Made by a program: the position numbers and the translations under genes. Shown here piece by piece: positions 53,441 through 64,000 of a DNA stretch of 64,000 nucleotides (positions are counted from its first letter, which is position 1; each line of letters begins with the position of its first letter). The notes below the pieces were generated by a model. It saw nothing but the letters and a program-made list of their open reading frames with translations, was not told where the DNA came from and did no database searches. This DNA is from Paraphysomonas bandaiensis (Eukaryota > Chrysophyceae), in the NCBI GenBank assembly GCA_965644295.1, contig CBFFRP010000412.1:144637-208636 (forward strand). Direction: 5' to 3'.

Positions 53441-54219
53441 TTTTGCTGTTAATATATCAGCTGTAGCAACGAACAACCTTGTTTGGTATAAGTATGTCCC
53501 CTCCACTAATCATTCAGCTGGCCATTTCGCGAAGCTATTGCCGCAGCCTACTCAGTTCGCAACCTTCACAGTGCCGTAGTTAGAAAAATTGATTCGTTAC
53601 TTACATGTGTCACTGCAATTCTTCTACTCTTTAACATATATATTAAAGATAATAGCGTGACTATGTTATATAAACACAACTACTATATTCGCAAGTGTTT
53701 ACGTACAGGACATCGGGACTACAGAAAGTTCAGTAAAAGCTTGTGAACTTCCTGGGTAAGGGCAATACAAGCCCTTACGAACAGGGATATCCAAGCGACA
53801 GGCATAGTTGGAGCACAAATGTTATAGAGGAGAGTTTTTTCTTCCTTTCTTCACTTGATCTGTTACGATCTTTGTAAATTATTCGTCCCATATATATACT
53901 CCTGTGTCGTCGGTATTCGTAGTCACACAAGGTTGAGTAACTTCACAAAGTATCACTGTGCCGATCTAATGGGTTACGACATTGTCATGCTATTAAAACT
54001 AACTGGTGAGCAATTCTTGTTGCCTCAGAAGAAATGATATAGAAATACATTCTGAGCACACCGAGATAGAGTAACAGTCAACCACACACTCACGTGTGCA
54101 TACCACCACATATAATATTCACTCAATACCCTCTCTACATGTGCTCCGATACGCAAAATCTTACATATATCGCTGTTGCTAAGAGTGATAGAAGATGATG
54201 TTACATGAGAAGTCTGATA

Positions 54220-55497
54220 TCATAGTGGCTCCAACATAGCATACTGTATCTCCCCCGAATATCTCCGATCATAAGCTGCAGAAAACAAATTCTTCAGATA
54301 TGAATAACCTGGAGTCTCGAAATATCCCAACCCTTTCACATGCTTAAAATATAAGCAGATCTCTTCTGATAATAGAGAACTGTGAGACGCATTAAACTCA
54401 ACGCAAAACCACAGCGCTACCTGGCAGGCCTTCACACAGAATGGCCAGCGGGGTCCGAGCCATTGAGACCATAATCAGCTCCAACCTCTTACGCTTGTCA
54501 GAAGTCGCATCAATATGCTTTCTCCATGGAAGAATATAGTCAGGATACATGGATGCGATCGTGTATCCGAGTGCCTCCACATCGTCTCGACGTGTCTCCG
54601 CTGCAACACAAGTTATCAGTGAAAATATTATAAACAATAGCATTATTATGACATACTCATTCCACCAAGTTGCCTTACCTACTCCAAGCATTGTGTTAAA
54701 TGCCATAAACTCAGGTGTACCTGTTACTGCTAGCCCATCCATGTACTCGACATGGTGGCCAGTACTGTCCATATACGTAGAGGATCGGCCAAAGTCTATT
54801 AGATATATAGTCGAATTTTCACTATCCAAACCAACGACAAAATTCTCAGGTTTAATATCTACCTCCAAAATTCAACAGGGCCAGCAAACGACAAGCACCG
54901 TACCTGAATGAATAATTCCTGAAGAGTGTATCCTCTCTAAAAGACGTACAGCTTGATACGCAAAAATCAGCAAATTCTTAATGCAGTTTTCTCTGTGCCG
55001 CTCTGTTGGCCACAAATTAATTTTAGTTTTCAACTCCTGATGCATATTCCCTCCCAGCCGTTGCTGAACTAAAGCACTGTACTTACCATCTTCAGTGTCT
55101 CCAAACCAATACGCATGGGCTATACCCTCTACATATTCATGGAGTTACATTCGTACCACATAACTATACGTACCTACCCGTGTTGTTCAGAAGACTCAAC
55201 ACATTAAATTCATGTTGAAGTTCATCTCTATTGCTGTGTGGCTCAAACTTTACCACAACTTCAACTCCATTTAGAGTATTTAGTCCCAAATACACAGTAC
55301 CATGTCCTCCACTCCGCAGATAAGAGTGTATCTTGAACTGAAACACGAACCCATAATATTATTAGTAAGAAACATTTCTAGTAAGGCTGACTTACCTTGC
55401 CACCAATCAAAGAATCTTTGTGAGGTATTGTGGAATGGAAATGAGTCGATTGCACATAATGCAAATGTATTATCATAAAAAAAGCAACAGAGAGCAT
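54220..55497 (-). CDS. Casein kinase 1-like protein kinase with altered catalytic loop, C-terminal frame broken
   Basis: Exons: 55396-55497 (or from Met at 55476), 55178-55337, 54904-55128, 54679-54858, then 54601 leftward. The start gives a hydrophobic MLSVAFFMIIHLHYV, possibly a signal or anchor segment. Kinase features: GGKFKIHSYLRSGGHGTVYLG, VVVKFEPH (Lys), EFNVLSLL, GIIHSDIKPENFVVG, LIDFGRSS, TGTPEFMAFNTMLGV, RRDDVEALGY and LCEGLP. This layout is that of the CK1 family. The catalytic loop is HSD, not HRD, so the Arg that contacts the activation loop is lost while the catalytic Asp stays. After LCEGLP (about 54420) the expected EF...GLGYFETPGYSYL continues in another frame to the stop at 54220; about 22 bases intervene and no normal-length intron fits. 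It may be a recent pseudogene or an assembly error. Confidence 0.7.
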
Positions 55498-55891
55498 AAA
55501 TGACAATAAATATCATTCCATGATAATGATGAACAGCTTGGGTTCCATAGCCGATCACAGAGGCTATTATATATGGGTTATATGAGTCTGGTGTGGTCAT
55601 GGACAATGCATGCCTCAATATGATTGACATACATACACACACTATACAGTACACACATACGTACCTACCTACCTACCTACATAAGTACATACATACATAT
55701 CCTACGAATGTATATGGCATGCATTGATTTCCCTGCCACTCAAAATACGGTGCTGTATTCTCCATCCATCTCATCTCTCACTTCTCACTTCTCTCATTTG
55801 GATTTGAAAGGACATCAACGAAGTCATTTTATGAAGTATGTGAATTACCTCTCACAACCTCTGAGAGTTGCTAATTTCCCCATATTTCAGT
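55498..55891. promoter_or_regulatory. Divergent intergenic region with a tetranucleotide microsatellite
   Basis: Just under 400 bp between the CK1-like gene (-) and the cyclophilin fusion (+). A simple repeat (cata/tacc units) covers about 55627-55700. Pyrimidine-rich sequence precedes the plus-strand start. Both promoters should lie here, but no element can be named. Confidence 0.5.
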
Positions 55892-58800
55892 ATGGATGCC
55901 TGGAAATTAAGGAGAAAAGCAAGGCAGAAAGATACGAAATCAACAGTATCATCTCCTGTATCAGACATCTCTAAACAATCGTATAGAAATAAGCTTGTGT
56001 TATCATATCAAAATGCCCGTTTGAACTGGGAAAATAACCGGACTAAGACAGTAGCAGTATCTCATTATGAGACGAATAGTAGCAATGATCCATCACTCAA
56101 TGGTTAATACTTATTGTTACATATACTAATATGTAACATGTTGTATATAGAGCCCTCATGTAATTCCAGCACTGTAGTATCAAGCCATGAAGAAGATAAA
56201 ATAGCAGATATTAGAAAAGAAATTGAAGAACTATATCGACAGTATAATCCATCTAAGTTGAGTTCTGTGGATAAGCTGTTGAATGACAACAAAGGACAGG
56301 AGCATGTGCTCCTTGAGCGTATAAAGAAAAAGTATACCGGTGGATTGGAGTACCCCTCAGATACAGATCCTGGTAGCAGGGTGTTTATGGACTTCAGTGT
56401 AGATGGTGTAGTGTTGGGACGGGTTATGTTCAGGCTATATGATAATGAGGTGCCTATCACAGCAGAGAATTTCCGGTGCCTTTGTACTGGCGAAAAGGTA
56501 ATACACCGTTGAGAATACAGTATACGTAACAGTGCTGTGATCAGGGTTTATGTGCCCGCACTAGAGCACAGCTGTACTACAAAGGGAGTCGGGTACATCG
56601 CATCGTGCCTGGCTTTGTCGTACAGGCCGGGGATATTACCAAAGGGGATGGCTCGGGAGGTGTCTCAATTTATGGCGGCACAGAGCTTGGGAATATATTT
56701 GCATTATTCAAGGATGAGAGACCTTTCTTGGCCCACCGTAGACCTGGGCTGCTATCAATGGCAAACAATGGGCCGAACCGCAATGGGTAAGTAAAGGTGT
56801 TATTTCTTTCCTAGCTCACGGTTACGTAGATCACAATTCTTCATCACTCTATCTGCCAGTCCCCACTTAGACGGTAGTGTATTTTATATAACTTCATATT
56901 GAAGGACCTGACATTTGTTGGCAGGCAAGCATGTAGTCTTTGGAGAAGTTGCTGATGCAGATAGCTGGAAAATTGTCCAAGATATAGCGACACGTTCTCC
57001 AGACAAAAATAACATCACTATACATGACTGTGGTCAGATATCAAGTGGAACCAAAGCTGAAAGCAAATCTTCAACTACTGACGAGCAGAAGACCAGTAGA
57101 ATAGCTACATTTTCATCCCGTACACCCGAGCACAGTAGCAAGTCCATATTTCCATCAACAGGAACTTCTAGTTTTGGCACATCAGGAGCTGCACCATCAT
57201 CTGGCGGCTTCAGCTTCGGAACTTCAAGCCAGGGAGGAGCTGTATTCGGATCATCCGGTGGAAGTATGTTTGGCGGTGTTAGTGGCAGTTCTGCTTTAGG
57301 CGAGTCTGGTAAAACATCTTCGTCATTTCCGAAGAGTTCTGATGTCAGTGATGGAACTTCAAGCCAGGGAGGAGCTGTATTCGGATCATCCGGTGGAAGT
57401 ATGTTTGGCGGTGTTAGTGGCAGTGCTGCTTTAGGCGAGTCTGGTAAAACACCTTCGTTATTTCCGAAGAGTTCTGGTTTCAGCTTCGGAGCTTCAAGCC
57501 AGGGAGGAGCCGTATTCGGATCATCCGGTGGAAGTATGTTTGGCGGTGTTAGTGGCAGTGCTGCTTTAGGCGAGTCTGGTAAAACATCTTCGTCATTTCC
57601 GAAGAGTTCTGATGTCAGTGATGGAACTTCAAGCCAGGGAGGAGCTGTATTCGGATCATCCGGTGGAAGTATGTTTGGCGATGTTAGTGGCAGTGCTGCT
57701 TTAGGCGAGTCTGGTAAAACACCTTCGTTATTTCCGAAGAGTTCTGGTTTCAGCTTCGGAGCTTCAAGCCAGGGAGGAGCCGTATTCGGATCATCCGGTG
57801 GAAGTATGTTTGGCGGTGTTAGTGGCAGTGCTGCTTTAGGCGAGTCTGGTAAAACATCTTCGTCATTTCCGAAGAGTTCTGATGTCAGTGATGGAACTGC
57901 ATCGTCTCCAGTTACGAAGGCGGGTAGTTGCGTATTGAGTGCATCAGAGTATGTTCGTAAGCTACAGTTAGGCGAAAGTGATGATGATGAGGATGATGTC
58001 GAGGACTTAGTGGAGGATGTTGAGTCCGAGATTGATAATGCCAAGAAGGCATGGGACTCTGTGGTCGGCAGTGGGATTTCGGAAGTAGTTGTAGGGGATA
58101 TCGTTCCAGCAAGTGACACGGATGGTGGTGATTCAAGTAGTGTGTTGGATGAGTTAGTAACTGCCCTGGGCACAACTTACTGCGAGGAGAAGCATGGTAC
58201 TGCGTTACGTGGTTTGTTGTCAAATGCGCCTGGGAAATCAACAACGGATAGTGCTGACCACCTCGATAGGGATGTGTTTATAGACTGGTATATTCATTAC
58301 GTGTTTCAAACAGATGGTGCGGACAGTGATGGCGACGAATGTAGCACCCGAAGTGATAGTAAAGGAGAATCTGCGACTGAGGGTTGGTCGTCTGTGAATT
58401 GGTCAGTGGCCCCTGAGTCAACGTCAGAGGGTGCTCGATGGAAGTGCAGTAGTTGTTTGGTAACGAATGATTGGGCTTGTACCAAGTGTGTGGCTTGTGA
58501 ATCAGCTGCACCTCACGCTAAATCTTCCACTGCGCCTGTTGGATTTTCAGCATCGAAGTCTGTGGGAAGCAACGAATCCAATGCTGCTGGTACTGGAAAG
58601 TTCACATTTGGATCGAGTGGTACAACTGAGAGTACTAGCGGTTCTAATGGTCCTTCAACAGGAGGCTTTAGTTTTGGCACGTCAGGTGCTGCCCCAATCT
58701 CTGCAGCAGCACCATCATCTGGCGGTTTCAGCTTCGGAACTTCAAGCCAGGGAGGAGCCGTGTTCGGATCATCCGGTGGAAGTATGTTTGGCGGTGTTAG

Positions 58801-61800
58801 TGGCAGTGCTGCTTTAGGCGAGTCTGGTAAAACATCTTCGTCATTTCCGAAGAGTTCTGATGTCAGTGATGGAACTGCATCGTCTCCAGTTACGAAGGCG
58901 GGTAGTTGCGTATTGAGTGCATCAGAGTATGTTCGTAAGCTACAGTTAGGCGAAAGTGATGATGATGAGGATGATGTCGAGGACTTAGTGGAGGATGTTG
59001 AGTCCGAGATTGATAATGCCAAGAAGGCATGGGACTCTGTGGTCGGCAGTGGGATTTCGGAAGTAGTTGTAGGGGATATCGTTCCAGCAAGTGACACGGA
59101 TGGTGGTGATTCAAGTAGTGTGTTGGATGAGTTAGTAACTGCCCTGGGCACAACTTACTGCGAGGAGAAGCATGGTACTGCATTACGTGGTTTGTTGTCA
59201 AATGCGCCTGGGAAATCAACAACGGATAGTGCTGACCACCTCGATAGGGATGTGTTTATAGACTGGTATATTCATTACGTGTTTCAAACAGATGGTGCGG
59301 ACAGTGATGGCGACGAATGTAGCACCCGAAGTGATAGTAAAGGAGAATCTGCGACTGAGGGTTGGTCGTCTGTGAATTGGTCAGTGGCCCCTGAGTCAAC
59401 GTCAGAGGGTGCTCGATGGAAGTGCAGTAGTTGTTTGGTAACGAATGATTGGGCTTGTACCAAGTGTGTGGCTTGTGAATCAGCTGCACCTCACGCTAAA
59501 TCTTCCACTGCGCCTGTTGGATTTTCAGCATCGAAGTCTGTGGGAAGCAACGAATCCAATGCTGCTGGTACTGGAAAGTTCACATTTGGATCGAGTGGTA
59601 CAACTGAGAGTACTAGCGGTTCTAATGGTCCTTCAACAGGAGGCTTTAGTTTTGGCACGTCAGGTGCTGCCCCAATCTCTGCAGCAGCACCATCATCTGG
59701 CGGTTTCAGCTTCGGAACTTCAAGCCAGGGAGGAGCCGTGTTCGGATCATCCGGTGGAAGTATGTTTGGCGGTGTTAGTGGCAGTGCTGCTTTAGGCGAG
59801 TCTGGTAAAACATCTTCGTCATTTCCGAAGAGTTCTGATGTCAGTGATGGAACTGCATCGTCTCCAGTTACGAAGGCGGGTAGTTGCGTATTGAGTGCAT
59901 CAGAGTATGTTCGTAAGCTACAGTTAGGCGAAAGTGATGATGATGAGGATGATGTCGAGGACTTAGTGGAGGATGTTGAGTCCGAGATTGATAATGCCAA
60001 GAAGGCATGGGACTCTGTGGTCGGCAGTGGGATTTCGGAAGTAGTTGTAGGGGATATCGTTCCAGCAAGTGACACGGATGGTGGTGATTCAAGTAGTGTG
60101 TTGGATGAGTTAGTAACTGCCCTGGGCACAACTTACTGCGAGGAGAAGCATGGTACTGCATTACGTGGTTTGTTGTCAAATGCGCCTGGGAAATCAACAA
60201 CGGATAGTGCTGACCACCTCGATAGGGATGTGTTTATAGACTGGTATATTCATTACGTGTTTCAAACAGATGGTGCGGACAGTGATGGCGACGAATGTAG
60301 CACCCGAAGTGATAGTAAAGGAGAATCTGCGACTGAGGGTTGGTCGTCTGTGAATTGGTCAGTGGCCCCTGAGTCAACGTCAGAGGGTGCTCGATGGAAG
60401 TGCAGTAGTTGTTTGGTAACGAATGATTGGGCTTGTACCAAGTGTGTGGCTTGTGAATCAGCTGCACCTCACGCTAAATCTTCCACTGCGCCTGTTGGAT
60501 TTTCAGCATCGAAGTCTGTGGGAAGCAACGAATCCAATGCTGCTGGTACTGGAAAGTTCACATTTGGATCGAGTGGTACAACTGAGAGTACTAGCGGTTC
60601 TAATGGTCCTTCAACAGGAGGCTTTAGTTTTGGCACGTCAGGTGCTGCCCCAATCTCTGCAGCAGCACCATCATCTGGCGGTTTCAGCTTCGGAACTTCA
60701 AGCCAGGGAGGAGCCGTGTTCGGATCATCCGGTGGAAATATGTTTGGCGGTGTTAGTGGCAGTGCTGCTTTAGGCGAGTCTGGTAAAACATCTTCGTCAT
60801 TTCCGAAGAGTTCTGATGTCAGTGATGGAACTGCATCGTCTCCAGTTACGAAGGCGGGTAGTTGCGTATTGAGTGCATCAGAGTATGTTCGTAAGCTACA
60901 GTTAGGCGAAAGTGATGATGATGAGGATGATGTCGAGGACTTAGTGGAGGATGTTGAGTCCGAGATTGATAATGCCAAGAAGGCATGGGACTCTGTGGTC
61001 GGCAGTGGGATTTCGGAAGTAGTTGTAGGGGATATCGTTCCAGCAAGTGACACGGATGGTGGTGATTCAAGTAGTGTGTTGGATGAGTTAGTAACTGCCC
61101 TGGGCACAACTTACTGCGAGGAGAAGCATGGTACTGCATTACGTGGTTTGTTGTCAAATGCGCCTGGGAAATCAACAACGGATAGTGCTGACCACCTCGA
61201 TAGGGATGTGTTTATAGACTGGTATATTCATTACGTGTTTCAAACAGATGGTGCGGACAGTGATGGCGACGAATGTAGCACCCGAAGTGATAGTAAAGGA
61301 GAATCTGCGACTGAGGGTTGGTCGTCTGTGAATTGGTCAGTGGCCCCTGAGTCAACGTCAGAGGGTGCTCGATGGAAGTGCAGTAGTTGTTTGGTAACGA
61401 ATGATTGGGCTTGTACCAAGTGTGTGGCTTGTGAATCAGCTGCACCTCACGCTAAATCTTCCACTGCGCCTGTTGGATTTTCAGCATCGAAGTCTGTGGG
61501 AAGCAACGAATCCAATGCTGCTGGTACTGGAAAGTTCACATTTGGATCGAGTGGTACAACTGAGAGTACTAGCGGTTCTAATGGTCCTTCAACAGGAGGC
61601 TTTAGTTTTGGCACGTCAGGTGCTGCCCCAATCTCTGCAGCAGCACCATCATCTGGCGGTTTCAGCTTCGGAACTTCAAGCCAGGGAGGAGCCGTGTTCG
61701 GATCATCCGGTGGAAATATGTTTGGCGGTGTTAGTGGCAGTGCTGCTTTAGGCGAGTCTGGTAAAACATCTTCGTCATTTCCGAAGAGTTCTGATGTCAG

Positions 61801-64000
61801 TGATGGAACTGCATCGTCTCCAGTTACGAAGGCGGGTAGTTGCGTATTGAGTGCATCAGAGTATGTTCGTAAGCTACAGTTAGGCGAAAGTGATGATGAT
61901 GAGGATGATGTCGAGGACTTAGTGGAGGATGTTGAGTCCGAGATTGATAATGCCAAGAAGGCATGGGACTCTGTGGTCGGCAGTGGGATTTCGGAAGTAG
62001 TTGTAGGGGATATCGTTCCAGCAAGTGACACGGATGGTGGTGATTCAAGTAGTGTGTTGGATGAGTTAGTAACTGCCCTGGGCACAACTTACTGCGAGGA
62101 GAAGCATGGTACTGCATTACGTGGTTTGTTGTCAAATGCGCCTGGGAAATCAACAACGGATAGTGCTGACCACCTCGATAGGGATGTGTTTATAGACTGG
62201 TATATTCATTACGTGTTTCAAACAGATGGTGCGGACAGTGATGGCGACGAATGTAGCACCCGAAGTGATAGTAAAGGAGAATCTGCGACTGAGGGTTGGT
62301 CGTCTGTGAATTGGTCAGTGGCCCCTGAGTCAACGTCAGAGGGTGCTCGATGGAAGTGCAGTAGTTGTTTGGTAACGAATGATTGGGCTTGTACCAAGTG
62401 TGTGGCTTGTGAATCAGCTGCACCTCACGCTAAATCTTCCACTGCGCCTGTTGGATTTTCAGCATCGAAGTCTGTGGGAAGCAACGAATCCAATGCTGCT
62501 GGTACTGGAAAGTTCACATTTGGATCGAGTGGTACAACTGAGAGTACTAGCGGTTCTAATGGTCCTTCAACAGGAGGCTTTAGTTTTGGCACGTCAGGTG
62601 CTGCCCCAATCTCTGCAGCAGCACCATCATCTGGCGGTTTCAGCTTCGGAACTTCAAGCCAGGGAGGAGCCGTGTTCGGATCATCCGGTGGAAGTATGTT
62701 TGGCGGTGTTAGTGGCAGTGCTGCTTTAGGCGAGTCTGGTAAAACATCTTCGTCATTTCCGAAGAGTTCTGATGTCAGTGATGGAACTGCATCGTCTCCA
62801 GTTACGAAGGCGGGTAGTTGCGTATTGAGTGCATCAGAGTATGTTCGTAAGCTACAGTTAGGCGAAAGTGATGATGATGAGGATGATGTCGAGGACTTAG
62901 TGGAGGATGTTGAGTCCGAGATTGATAATGCCAAGAAGGCATGGGACTCTGTGGTCGGCAGTGGGATTTCGGAAGTAGTTGTAGGGGATATCGTTCCAGC
63001 AAGTGACACGGATGGTGGTGATTCAAGTAGTGTGTTGGATGAGTTAGTAACTGCCCTGGGCACAACTTACTGCGAGGAGAAGCATGGTACTGCATTACGT
63101 GGTTTGTTGTCAAATGCGCCTGGGAAATCAACAACGGATAGTGCTGACCACCTCGATAGGGATGTGTTTATAGACTGGTATATTCATTACGTGTTTCAAA
63201 CAGATGGTGCGGACAGTGATGGCGACGAATGTAGCACCCGAAGTGATAGTAAAGGAGAATCTGCGACTGAGGGTTGGTCGTCTGTGAATTGGTCAGTGGC
63301 CCCTGAGTCAACGTCAGAGGGTGCTCGATGGAAGTGCAGTAGTTGTTTGGTAACGAATGATTGGGCTTGTACCAAGTGTGTGGCTTGTGAATCAGCTGCA
63401 CCTCACGCTAAATCTTCCACTGCGCCTGTTGGATTTTCAGCATCGAAGTCTGTGGGAAGCAACGAATCCAATGCTGCTGGTACTGGAAAGTTCACATTTG
63501 GATCGAGTGGTACAACTGAGAGTACTAGCGGTTCTAATGGTCCTTCAACAGGAGGCTTTAGTTTTGGCACGTCAGGTGCTGCCCCAATCTCTGCAGCAGC
63601 ACCATCATCTGGCGGTTTCAGCTTCGGAACTTCAAGCCAGGGAGGAGCCGTGTTCGGATCATCCGGTGGAAATATGTTTGGCGGTGTTAGTGGCAGTGCT
63701 GCTTTAGGCGAGTCTGGTAAAACATCTTCGTCATTTCCGAAGAGTTCTGATGTCAGTGATGGAACTGCATCGTCTCCAGTTACGAAGGCGGGTAGTTGCG
63801 TATTGAGTGCATCAGAGTATGTTCGTAAGCTACAGTTAGGCGAAAGTGATGATGATGAGGATGATGTCGAGGACTTAGTGGAGGATGTTGAGTCCGAGAT
63901 TGATAATGCCAAGAAGGCATGGGACTCTGTGGTCGGCAGTGGGATTTCGGAAGTAGTTGTAGGGGATATCGTTCCAGCAAGTGACACGGATGGTGGTGAT
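55892..64000 (+). CDS. Cyclophilin / FG-repeat / RanBP2-type zinc-finger protein, probable nucleoporin (3' end outside window)
   Basis: Five exons so far: 55892-56102, 56151-56497, 56545-56786, 56830-56873 and 56935 to the right edge, all GT...AG and in frame. After a basic, coiled-coil N-terminus comes a complete cyclophilin domain: [46 protein letters not shown] (catalytic Arg, Phe, Gln kept), [27 protein letters not shown]; the cyclosporin-binding Trp is His here. Then FG-type repeats (GGFSFG, AVFG, SMFG) and zinc fingers of form WxCx2Cx3Nx6Cx2C ([20 protein letters not shown]). FG repeats plus RanBP2 fingers plus cyclophilin point to a nuclear-pore component related in parts to Nup358/Nup153, with the cyclophilin at the N-terminus here and at the C-terminus in animal Nup358. 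The frame is open for more than 7 kb to the edge. Confidence 0.85.
57221..57895 (+). repeat. Five tandem 135-bp FG units
   Basis: The segment ttcaagccagggaggagc recurs at 135-bp steps from 57221 to 57761 (45 codons per unit). Two variants alternate: units following GVSDVSDG-type and units following SGFSFG, producing a 270-bp higher-order period. A related unit is embedded once in every 978-bp unit. Confidence 0.85.
57899..64000 (+). repeat. 978-bp tandem repeat: six full copies and one partial copy at the edge
   Basis: Unit starts (gcatcgtctccagttacg) are at 57899, 58877, 59855, 60833, 61811, 62789 and 63767, exactly 978 bp (326 codons) apart. Copies differ at only a few bases, for example ggaagtatg against ggaaatatg (the latter in units 3, 4 and 6) and gcgttacg in unit 1 against gcattacg. 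Each unit encodes an acidic stretch ([12 protein letters not shown]), an unassigned segment with [12 protein letters not shown], one RanBP2 zinc finger (58439, 59417, 60395, 61373, 62351, 63329) and FG motifs. The right end is cut by the window. Confidence 0.95.

Larger units (their letters stand above)
51951..54219. other. Gene-poor AT-rich spacer with dispersed-repeat copies
   Basis: It contains copy D (tail only, 52065-52140) and copy E (about 53250-53440) of the dispersed family. The frame 53111-53389 (+) is the coding-like remnant carried by copy E. Other short frames (52489-52695, 52729-52968, 53855-54037) show no family similarity. Confidence 0.45.

Noticed and set aside
55624-55974. 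Plus-strand frame starting in the microsatellite
   Set aside because: It is a Tyr/Thr/His-rich translation of the tetranucleotide repeat and runs in a different frame from the cyclophilin fusion.
57034-63987. Long minus-strand reading frames (212 and 379 codons, serine/proline/leucine-rich) repeated every 978 bp
   Set aside because: They are the complement of the plus-strand FG/acidic repeats; the plus strand has recognisable cyclophilin and zinc-finger domains in a continuous frame, so these are shadows.

Overview
The window is nuclear DNA of a eukaryotic protist. Genes are split by many short introns (roughly 40-90 bp, GT...AG) and separated by AT-rich spacers. The gene content (a myosin with PH and ankyrin modules, an EF-hand/PH/kinase protein of CDPK7 type, a plant/protist-type proton pyrophosphatase remnant, a protein with CTFxPKV repeats) suggests a member of the SAR supergroup, most likely a stramenopile or alveolate. 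This is inference from family content, not a phylogenetic result.

Layout from left to right. 1-1581 (-) is the 5' part of a gene with repeated CTFxPKV motifs. About 2386-4112 (+) is a decayed V-type H+-pyrophosphatase with stops, frameshifts, an internal deletion and a 77-bp tandem duplication. 4645-5547 (-) is a secretory-type JmjC-fold protein. 7978-12040 (-) is a 27-exon gene that I could splice by hand into one 831-residue frame: N-terminal myristoylation motif, EF-hands, PH domain, CAMK-type kinase. It is divergently arranged with a 2211-residue myosin (12606-19390, +) carrying about 23 IQ units, a PH domain and ankyrin repeats. 21887-24316 (-) is a gamma-glutamyltransferase with one apparent frame break. 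It is divergent from the giant ribosome-assembly AAA ATPase midasin (24883-43909, +, 6273 residues). 44517-49806 (-) is a complete Ty1/copia retrotransposon with two 292-bp LTRs that look identical and a 5-bp target duplication. 49807-54219 is gene-poor, with a 144-bp-arm inverted-repeat element and members of a dispersed repeat family. 54220-55497 (-) is a casein-kinase-1-like gene with an HSD catalytic loop and a broken C-terminus. 55892-64000 (+) is a cyclophilin fused to FG repeats and RanBP2-type zinc fingers, continuing past the right edge.

The most unusual structure is the right end. After the cyclophilin domain there are five 135-bp FG units, then six complete and one partial copy of a 978-bp (326-codon) unit, almost identical at DNA level, each with an acidic segment, an unassigned segment, one zinc finger and FG motifs. 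This looks like a nuclear-pore protein with RanBP2-like parts in a different order. The genes do not form an operon or obvious pathway; they are ordinary eukaryotic neighbours, partly sharing divergent promoters of about 565 bp. All splice sites are my own reading and need transcript support.
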